A stretch of DNA of 64,000 nt from Asterella californica (lineage: Eukaryota; Streptophyta; Marchantiopsida; Marchantiales; Aytoniaceae). Positions 55,430-64,000 of the stretch are shown here, in pieces. The DNA is taken from positions 11,284,001 to 11,348,000 of the forward strand of contig JAYKYS010000014.1 in NCBI GenBank assembly GCA_036924285.1. The letters run 5' to 3'. The notes below the pieces were generated by a model. That model did not search any database. It had not been told where the DNA came from and worked only from the letters and a program-made list of their open reading frames with translations. The stretch's first letter is position 1. Each line of letters opens with the position of its first letter. Both the position numbers and the translations under genes were made by a program.

Positions 55430-56216
55430 TCGATGCTCGATGAGAAGTCAAAGTAAAACTAAACTGCAGCTTCTTGCTGTCAATCAGTTCCTCACCTACT
55501 TCCGCAGATCCCTTGACGCTGAATGGATCAACGTCCTCCAGTCAAGCAAGCCTTCAGATTACCTAGAATTGCCATCGAGCATACGCGGATGCACAGAGGC
55601 CCCTCGAGCTGGAGCCAGGCAGTAATCTCGGTGAAACTTGACAGACGGAAAGGTTCCTGGAAGTTGGAACTCCATTTCCCTGCAAATATGACTCTTGGAT
55701 GGATATGAACTCCGCATGGACAACAAACGGAACAACCGCAACGCCGAGAAGTCGCCAGTTCTCTCTCGCTCTCTCTACCACAGACTTCCTGTAGCGCCCT
55801 GTTTGCCATAGAGACTTTCACTTCGCTGGGATAAATTTGACCCGTCCGGTCCAGGCGATCAACGTGTTCTGTCATTTTGTCTAAATGCGAACGCACGTAC
55901 ACGAGAAGCCTGACTCTTTCATCCAGAGGAGAGTACAGTAGCACGTTTGATGGCATGCAAACCCCGCTCTTGATACTCAGGGAGAGAGGATGTGCGGGGG
56001 AGGAGAGGAGAAGGGAAGGAAGCGTAGTTTGAGAGGGTGGAGTGTGTTGGGGTGGGTTAGTGAATATTCGTTTAGATATTATTTTTTGTTTCAGCTTTTT
56101 TTGATTTTAGAACTGTTACATTATTTGAAAATATGAGTGAGTATTAAATATTTTTGAAATTTTTAAAGATTATAGAGTTTTTTATTTAGAGTTTTTGGGA
56201 GCTTTTTGAGAGCTTT

Positions 56217-58670
56217 TTGGTTATATATAGTGTGTCTTTTATCTTTAGAGATCATGGTTTTTTATTTAAAAGTTTATTTTTTAGATTTTTTTATTATGAG
56301 CATCGTTTGGTTGGATACCGTTTATTTTTTAACTATGGGTATTCTCTCTCTCATGAGATTGATCGAGACACACCATGTTTTGAGTGCGATCAGTTATTTA
56401 TCTTACAAGGGGTAAAGTCTCATGTGAAAAAGATGCACAAGAGCTATGATTGGATCACATGGAATGCCCAAGTTAGCCGAGAACGGAGGTCTACACGTTC
56501 TCATTATGACATCGTTAGCTCTTCTTCCTGGAGTTCCTCCCAAGTTGTAGGAGTGGTTGAGAGTCTACACTAACACTATTCTGGATTTTTCGAGACTATT
56601 TTTCCTTGTCTGCGTTTGTTTCATCGACTATCTAGTGCTCTTCATGACGAGATGAGGTATGCATTCTCTCTATCTCTCGACATGTTGACATGGAACACCA
56701 AGGACGAGGAGGTGTGATTATTGTTCCTCTTACTATCTCGTTGGTGTCTCGTTATACTCGAGGTGACAGAGTGAAACATCGGGAGGTGACGTTCCGTCTT
56801 CGAAGATTTCGTGTTGGTGATTGAGCGGTCTTATAAGAAGAATCAATACGTGTTGTACGAGATAGAAATGAGTATGCCTCTACACATGATGTCTCATCTT
56901 TCGTTGCATACAACGTTGTAGCGTCTTTTAGCTCTTCATTTATTCGGATGAAGTCGGAAGGTCAGGTCGCTCGACGATGTTACGTCAGGTTGGAGAGTAT
57001 AGTAGAGCTACTAGATCATTACATCGTTTGTCAGTGGCATGTCCTACTGAAGAGACGATCACTTCGTTGCATTTTTTTCACCCCCACCATGTGATCGCTC
57101 ACCACTTGAGGTTCAAGACTATTGGCCTGAGGAGCTATTATGTCTCGATATATCTTGGTTTGTCTAGGTCTTGTATATAGCTCCACGTCTATCGTCTAGA
57201 GGTCTGTCTGAGATGATCTACGAGCACCTACGAGATTATTTTCAGACAGACGACCCCTCTAGTGGTTTCACAGAGCTTTTTCAAGTATCGGTAGTAGTAG
57301 CTCAGGGACATATTGTACATTCTATTGCTCAGGTATTAAGGGACAGCTAGACTTTTGGTCATGATGAAAGATCGTGGAGAGATTCAGAAGATAGTCATCA
57401 GTGAGATTCTCTTACGACTTATTAGTCGTACTATTGTTCTTCAGCTTCGAGATACTTTTCAGGATCATCTTTGTCCACATCAGTTTGGAGTTGCGGCTCC
57501 TGGAGGTTGTGAGTTTGTGTCTTTCGGCATTAGAGTTCTCTTGGACATCCACCCCGATTGGGTTGTCTTATAAGTGCACATAAAAATACTTTTAATCATG
57601 TTTCTCGTGCTTTCATTTTTAGGGAGCTCATGGATGACGGTGGATCTCTGACAAGTCTTTTCTCTTCGTGCGATCGTTCTCTGGTTCTTAGTCCCCTCTT
57701 TATTATCAACACGGTCTTTCGATAGAGAGAGATTACAGTCATCAGCTTCGCTGCAAGTACTTGTCAAAGACACTTTTTGAGTGGACCTCTCTTTGTCTTA
57801 GCTCACTATAGAGCTCTCTTGGCCACCGCCTTGGTTGCTCTTGGTTGTGTCTTTTCATCTCTAGCTGATGATACACATATCGTAGGTTTGGTGGATCAAG
57901 TATGTGATGTCTTTGATCATCTCATCTCTCAATTGACCTTGGTAGGACTGAGAGTGAAGATATCAAAGTGCAATGCTTGGTCTCTCATAGATATATCGTC
58001 GCACCTCTAGCTCCCAGAGGGATTTGCTACACCTAGAGATGGTTTATGTATCCTCGGAGTAGCGGTGGGTATAGAGGACTTCGTCTCTCGATGTTGCTCT
58101 GACGGAGGACGTTCTACATATTGAGGATCTCCTTAGGACTTTCGCACGTAGATAGACATCATTGTCGATATCGTGTGACAGGGTGGATTTATTATTCATG
58201 AAGGAGACTACTCCATAGCTTTTTTGGATAGTTGTTCTCTCAGCACCTTGGCTCTATTGTCGTTTCTTCGTGCGAGATAGACCTACCCTAGAGAACTATG
58301 TGACAGAGGTGGAGGATGGTTCTTGTTCATTACGGATGTGTCTCCTTGAGACAAGAGACAGTTTGACTCTTGAGGCACATGAGGGACATCATTTCCAATA
58401 GGTTCTTCATGTGCTCTTAGTTGATCCTTCCATCTCATGGGATACTAGAGCTCGACTCCGCTCTTGTTCGCAATGGAGTATGCTCTTGGCTCATAGCTCG
58501 ATCTTGCATTAGAGCGTTCCGACTCACGTCAACTATCTTTTCTATAATGATGAGGTTCCGTCTAGACTTGGTCCAACCTGTTACTTCGGTACTGCCCTAT
58601 GAGTGCGATGTCTCGCTCAACACATCAGATCGACACCTTGCTCGTTCTGAATCGCTTCTTCTATAGTAGA
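56217..58670 (+). pseudogene. Decayed non-LTR retrotransposon (LINE) with C2H2 zinc finger and RT
   Basis: Near 56370-56440 a frame carries a C2H2 finger, CFECDQLFILQGVKSHVKKMH, followed by ITWNAQVS. The RT domain is spread over several frames: ISEILLRLISRTIVLQLRD and HQFGVAAPGGCEF (57370-57530), LLDIHPDWVVL, a GDPLSGPLFVLAHY-type block (57775-57800, partly lost), LADDTHIVG with the catalytic Asp pair (57862-57890), and VGLRVKISKCNAWS (57940-57990). Downstream frames hold C-terminal remnants such as CLLETRDS to about 58670. Stops and shifts throughout make it inactive. N-terminal C2H2 fingers before the RT are known in R2/NeSL-type LINEs, but no endonuclease domain could be read here. Confidence 0.75.
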
Positions 58671-59425
58671 AGGGGTTCATTTTCAACTCTCAACGCTTAT
58701 GTCTTTTAGTTTTTCCACAGTCCATGCGTTACGATCTGGTGAGAAGGGTTTAAATTTAGTATTTTATATTTAAATATTTACATTTAATCATTCCAACTTA
58801 GATCTGGATTTGGATTTTGTGCAATGGCATCAAAAACACTGCAGACAACTCTTTTTTTTTTTTGGGCTTACTGCAGAAAGAACTATTCTTTTTGCATGAA
58901 TATTCATCTTCTTAGATATTATAAGAAGATGTCTAAACTGTGTCGGACCCAACCGAAAGGCAAGAGAATGCTCTGGATCTCAAACTCTTAGTACTTCTGG
59001 CAGTGCGAATGCAATCCCAGGAACCCAAAACTCACCATGGTACGAACAAGCGTTAACACAGGATGACAAAACTGGATGGAACAACATGCAAAGTCCAAAG
59101 GGAGCAAAGAAAGAGGAGGGAGAGAGTTGTCACGTCTTCCACGCTTCAAAAAGTAACAAGAAACGGTAAACGAGAAAGAGTATGGAAAGAGAAAGGAGAA
59201 AGTCTCAAGTATATGTGAAAAAACCTACCGTTAGATATAAAGTGAAGGAACACGGAACTATTGAAGTAATAAAAACATGACAATACAATGCATCATGATT
59301 ACTATGAACTTGCATCGAGGAACGGTCTGCGTTTAGTTCATTATCAGCAGATAAGAGAATATGAGCAAGGTTTCTGCACGAATTGTTGCAATTAGATCAC
59401 TGAAGGCGATAAGCAAGCTGTACAG

Positions 59426-59453
59426 TTACTTGTCACCAAATTGTGACAAGTAA
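59426..59453. repeat. 11-bp perfect hairpin
   Basis: TTACTTGTCAC, loop CAAATT, then the exact complement. There is no adjacent T-run or gene that it would serve. Confidence 0.8.
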
Positions 59454-60379
59454 GTGTTCTACATGTAAGAAGCAGTAACTAAAGATTCTGCTTGGGACTA
59501 CGAGTAGTCGTGCTCCCATACTCTTACTTTTCAGTTCTATTTTGCTTCGTGCTTCGAGTGAGAGTTGAGATGATCACCTTGCATCTCTGTGAAGACCATA
59601 TGCTGCAAGAGTTAATGCACTCTATGTTCTCTGTAACATGAACACAATAACGTGTAGCTGGAAGCGTTATGTCCATCAGTTTCTGTAGATGTTTTACTTC
59701 ATCATTCCACATGTTCTACGGGTTAGACAATAATGAAAGGAGTCACTAACATCAGAGAATTATTGTATTCTATTATTTTGGAACATCAGAGCCATGATCC
59801 AAAATAGCATGAAACTGATGATTTCCTTGGTTCTAAGTCTCTCAGAGGAGCGTCCAGATGGCTTTGTCAGCATGGCCAAGAGGAGTACTGACAGCAGGGT
59901 TTCTGTCAAGGAACAATATAAACGAACACCTTTTTCTACAAAATGGTGATGACGACACCTGACAGTGAGGAATGTTGCTCGTGGTTCGCTTGTCATGCTC
60001 GTTCTTATGCTCTTTGCAGAAATATGGAGCATCAAAGTTCAGGAGAATAGGATAGGAGTCTCTCGGTGCATGGCTAGCGACTTTGTAGTACAATAGATCC
60101 ACCATATCACATAGTGGCTAAGAAGAAGAATGAGTACTTGGAAGGTATGTACCTCCAACGACGAACCGGATCAATTCATGATCTGTTCCGGTATGTTTTA
60201 CGAAGGAACCGGACTGTAGTGGCACGTCTCCTAGCCGCAAAATACACATGTAGTCTTCCTTTTGCCAAAGTGGTATCTTTACGGGGTGTCCAAGCTAGTA
60301 ACCTTTCTGAAAGATTATCAGACCTTGGCCGAAGTTTCCCACGAGCGTTTCTTTAACGGCTATATTGTGTATGTATATT

Positions 60380-60460
60380 AAGCTTAATTAATTAATTTTG
60401 TTAGGTTTGAACCTTAACTCTTCTTCCGGGAAGGCTAGGTATTAAATCAAACGGAATTAA
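60380..60460. repeat. Hairpin repeat, diverged copy 3 of the dispersed family
   Basis: It has CTTCCGGGAAGGCTAGGTATTAAAT on the right side, like 6930-6975, while the left arm is more diverged (GTTTGAACCTTAACTCTTC). Flanked by ATTAATT and GAATTAAT. Confidence 0.5.
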
Positions 60461-61034
60461 TAAAATATTATGATTCGTTACTGGAAACTGGTTTTATATA
60501 TGTGACGAGACAAACTTCATGGGTTTATGACTTTTTTTCAAAGTGTCAGTCTTGGAGAAGAATCCCGAAATAACTCTGATAAAGTCATTCGAGCAAACAA
60601 AACTTTTTTTTTTAGCACTCTGCTAAGTTTTGTTGATCTCGTGTTCTTGTGTGGCCCATTGCCCGCCAACTGCTTTCTAAGTAAGAACTCTTCTAACTGA
60701 CGTGAGCGGCGCTTCAAGAACAAGTCAGAATTTAAATTTAGAAATTTGAATTTATTTGTCAATGCTTAAATTAATCTATAAAAGAGCATTTTTAACTAGT
60801 GCTTTTATTTTTCCCTGACATCAATATTTTCTGCTTGGTTTAATCTAACGACCGCAGGTCCAATTTCTTCTCTCCAGAGGTGAGTTGAGATGTATATTCA
60901 CTAGTTTTGTCCGTTCTTGTTTGCCGTGGAGTATTTATTTTCTGAGTAATTATCTTGGGTATAAAAATTGAAAAAAATGATTGTAAAAATCACAAGCGCG
61001 ATCTAGAATGAAGTGCGCTTCGATACAAGTTACG

Positions 61035-61402
61035 AAGTAAATATTCCTTAACGGTGGAGAGAGAAAGAACTGTAAAATCGCAGCACGTAACTTTGTATAG
61101 AAACAAGATTGAATCTGGGTCGTGCTTGTAACTCGACATCATAATTTTTTCAATGAATTTTTTCAGTTTTTACATTCAAGATAATTACTCCGCGCACTAG
61201 ATATTTCACTATGAAAAAAAATAGATAAAACAAATTAATAACTGTTAAGAAAACACCCGCGGGTATCTCCAGAGGTGTCCGCATAAAACACCTGCCAAAG
61301 TCTGGCTGAAGTCGTAACTCTTTCATTCATGTGAGTATAGAATCTTTCAGAAAAGTTCTTAACTTTGACACCCCTTGTTGCACTCGTAACTTTGACACCC
61401 CC
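61035..61402. mobile_element. MITE of the GGGGTGTCAAA family with two stacked right ends
   Basis: The interior 61110-61350 is similar to the MITE at 10430-10690. The right end AACTTTGACACCCC (61361-61374) is followed within 14 bases by a second AACTTTGACACCCCC (61388-61402), implying nested or abutting insertion. The left inverted end is eroded. Confidence 0.6.
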
Positions 61403-64000
61403 TATTCTACCTATTCTATTATGAATGAGCACGCGCACTTTCTCCTTTAGAGTCAAAACCTCGAGGTTCCCTTCTTCTCGCCTCGTATCACTCGGGCGAA
61501 GGCATTCCCACATTTCTGTTTTATGAATTTCTGTGTGTGTAGATAGTTCACAATGAATCTTGAAAACTGCGGACGCTTGCTTGGTCGGACGAGTCGTGCT
61601 TCACAAACTACTGCTTACATGCATAACTACGTGAACACATATGTGTCTTGGTTGATACCTTTGGCTCGTGCGGATGAGTATGATATGAGCAGTAATCATG
61701 GTAGCCACTGTCGTTCGCTTTATAGTACAAAGATTCACCTCTGAAGGTAGGGAGATTAGGAAAGCTCCCACCGTGCCGTGAAGAATCCACTGCAAACGGG
61801 TAGTTGCCGCAATGCCGCTACTGCCTGGGCTCACTGAGGCAACAGTTCCATGGCGAAACATGCTCCTCCGAACAGAGCTTCTCCAGATATTCATCCTGAT
61901 TGTGAACAGCCGGTCCCTAAACGCCGTATCGAACGAGCATGTGTTTCATTTTTAGGGTATGCGCTTTGGCGGAGCTGTAGCAAGCATGGCACCCCAACTT
62001 GCGAGATTTACAAAATATTCGATTTCATGCCAACGAGACAAACAGGGGATCATCTAAAAAGGCCCGGAAAAAAAGACCCGTCATTCTCCTAAAGTAAACC
62101 CATCATGTCCTGAAATAGGAGAAAACCTTCCCCTCCTCCCGCACGATGAGCTACCGTTGTGCTCGTTCGAAGGTAAGAGAAGAGGGCCATGGCTCAGCGA
62201 AAGTGACTTGCAGCTAAACACGATTGGGCCCACTGACATAATAAATGGATGAGTGGAGATACTGGAGGATTACCCATTAGAGAGGTTCCCACACGGTTGA
62301 GCACAGGAAAGAAAACCGTCGAAGATCTCGTAGCTGGAAGTAGAAGTTGCAGTGGGACCTGCGTGCCATTCCCATCAGGCGAGGTTCTCGCTGCATACAT
62401 GTTTTCTATGTTTACTTCTTGTGTGACATTAATCTACTGCACAAATGGTCAGTAGAGTAAATGCATGGCTTTCATATTCTAGAATGTGTTTCGTTGAGGA
62501 CGGAACAAAGAATACACGTCAAGGAAAGGACTCCAAGGTGCAGAAAACAGGATCTCCTCGAGCGAGGAGCAATTTTACCTCAGAAGGCAGATGCGGCATG
62601 TGCTCCAGAAAAAAGGAAAAGACAGGCCTGGAAAACGTAAAGGTCCAAAATCTCAAGCAGCCTTTGGAGCGAGGGTACGGTATTTTTAATGATTTTTCAC
62701 TGTGACGATCTTTTCGCCATGCTGTACATGAGACACGATGCCACCTCTGCGTAGCAAACGCAAGAACTGCTTTATGACAATCAAGAGATTGACAGGTTTG
62801 AGCGCTGTTTAGACTGTTCAACAATTGCCGCTAAAAGTGATACACAATCACGTAAGCGACATTGCCCTTCAAAAGTTGAGCATTCATCACCTCCATCCGT
62901 TGAAGCTTCCGACATCCACAACGCACTTGTCTCGACTGGCGGCTTTTAACTGTTTCAAATGATACGGAGATTGCGGCATAGATTTCCATCTTCCCAAGTT
63001 GCTGCTCCGGATTTCCAACGTTTCAACTGCAACACGTCATTAATTTCACTTATTCATCATCTTGCAACTAAACTGATTTTCAGAAAAGGCGATATTCGTC
63101 ACTGAAACTCCTATGCGACTGTAAAAGCAAGAAAATGAATATTCCCTTTTTCCTTTCACGGTGTACTTTAGAACCAAAGAGCCCCTAAAACTTCATGTGT
63201 ACGTTTCTCAATCGGTACAAACTTTGCTTTCAAGTGAATTATAAAGTGTAAAGCTCGTACATATCATTCTCGCATGAAAAGTTTATCATGAAAAAGATTC
63301 TATATCTAAAGATTAATGTTTTCTTCTCTACCCGAAAAAGGGTACTTTTATTACCAAGACTACTTATAGGACACTGGGGGTTCAAATTCTAAATTCCTTA
63401 CGTCTAAAGCAAAACTAGCAAAGTGTCCTCCTCTCAGCCCGAACCCATATTACCGGCAAGTGTCATTTTATGGTTACACTATCTGCTGCATCTGCTGTAT
63501 TCTCTGTATCACCGGTGCTGGTGCTCTATAAGCATACATCATTAGTTGAAGCTAGTGTGCCATACTTCCAACTATATTATATCAATCATTAATATGCTAT
63601 AGGATTTTCCACGGCATCACGAGAATATTTCCTGCTAATGCTGATAAGCGTTGTTGTAGCATCCTAATTTGAAGCTGAAATTTAAAACCTGAGGAGGAAA
63701 TGTACATCTTTAAAACGCATTACATGGGAAGGATAGGGAAATGAGTGTGAAGTATATTTAAGATTCTTGTTGAAGAACCACGCTGAACTTGTGTAGTGAG
63801 TTACTTGGTGTTACAAACATGTGAACTCTTTGGCGCATGGATCAACGCGGCATGGTCCCCATACTTAGGCCTCGGCCCCAGTTCGGTTCGATTCAAACCG
63901 GTTTGAAAGTCTGAATTGAATCGTTATAGACCCAACTGGTTAAAGGAAATCTCAACTTGAACCAAAAGTGAACCGAAACATTTAAACCAAAAACCTTGTA
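61403..64000. other. Unassigned region with possible exon-like stretches
   Basis: Possible exon-like frames lie at 61850-61960 (MAKHAPPNRASPDIHPDCEQ), about 62120-62172 (LPLLPHDELPLCSFE, ending at a GTAAGA donor), 62249-62400 (GLPIREVPTRLSTGKKTVED) and about 62497-62640 (basic, with KRKRQAWKT before a stop). They could be exons of one small basic protein gene, or chance. From 62850 to the end nothing is supported apart from a 16-bp palindrome TTCAAACCGGTTTGAA at 63892-63907. Confidence 0.25.

Larger units (their letters stand above)
53968..56216. other. Interval with two long hairpins, no firm gene
   Basis: An exon-like frame at about 54070-54187 (QGLSQDAEKPGSGLHIEAFS) follows a good acceptor (TATATTTGCAG) and may belong to the coiled-coil gene. 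The hairpins are listed separately. Open frames at 55341-55956 overlap on both strands and show no known domain. Confidence 0.4.
58671..61034. other. Intergenic DNA with small hairpins
   Basis: Includes a T-run near 58850, an 11-bp perfect hairpin (59426-59453) and a diverged member of the 6930 hairpin family (about 60380-60460). A GGGGTGTCCAAG sequence at 60278 may be another decayed MITE end. Short frames on both strands lack support. Confidence 0.45.

Noticed and set aside
60114..60356. Open frame of 80 codons
   Set aside because: Starts without ATG and overlaps minus-strand frames; part of it looks like decayed MITE sequence.

Overview
The window is nuclear DNA of a green, streptophyte-type eukaryote, probably a charophyte alga, bryophyte or other early land plant. 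The evidence is spliced genes with GT-AG and one GC-AG intron, a plastid-type ABC1 kinase, a plant-like COP9 signalosome subunit, degenerate plant telomere repeats (TTTAGGG) inside the sequence, and many degraded retroelements. Species is not resolved. Only three genes look like host genes; the rest is mobile DNA of several classes and gene-poor AT-rich sequence.

Layout. 0.7-6.3 kb, minus strand: a ten-exon chloroplast ABC1K/UbiB-family atypical kinase. 7.7-9.2 kb, minus: a broken Rep-like HUH endonuclease gene (Replitron-like). 9.2-11.6 kb: diverged tandem repeats, then two adjacent DNA elements with GGGGTGTCAAA-type inverted ends. 11.9-17.6 kb: a Ty3/gypsy LTR pair around an integrase fragment, then a gag remnant, all rich in the hexamer GAAGAC. 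17.8-20.2 kb: more broken retroelement coding sequence. 20.2-25.3 kb: an LTR element with gag-like coding only, followed by a ~50-bp tandem array. 27.1-27.2 kb: telomere-like sequence. 27.5-37.1 kb: a nearly intact and probably young Ty3/gypsy element. 37.2-38.5 kb: a foldback element. 38.9-42.3 kb, plus: CSN7. 43.8-44.6 kb: more GGGGTGTCAAA elements. 45.3-50.5 kb: AT-rich, no gene seen. 50.9-54.0 kb, plus: a small coiled-coil gene of unknown function. 54.7-55.4 kb: two long hairpins. 56.2-58.7 kb: a decayed LINE. 58.7-64 kb: mostly unassigned.

The most striking object is the 27,532-37,148 element. Its pol frame holds protease, a DNMT3-like cytosine-5 methyltransferase, reverse transcriptase, RNase H, DDE integrase and a C-terminal PHD finger. 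The methyltransferase part and the RT part are separated by one UAG in the tobamovirus-type readthrough context UAG-CAR-YYA, and gag and pol overlap in a -1 arrangement with an A-AAA slip site. Its repeats are not ordinary LTRs: they are split as A1 - coding - B1 - A2 - B2 (A 293 bp, B 108 bp, one mismatch each), the pattern known from tyrosine-recombinase retrotransposons, yet the element encodes a DDE integrase. The outer ends read TGTC...GACA with a 4-5 bp target duplication, and the internal B1/A2 junction is the palindrome GACAGCTGTC. DNMT-bearing retrotransposons have been reported from charophytes and dinoflagellates; I know of no report of this repeat layout with this stop-codon context in such an element.
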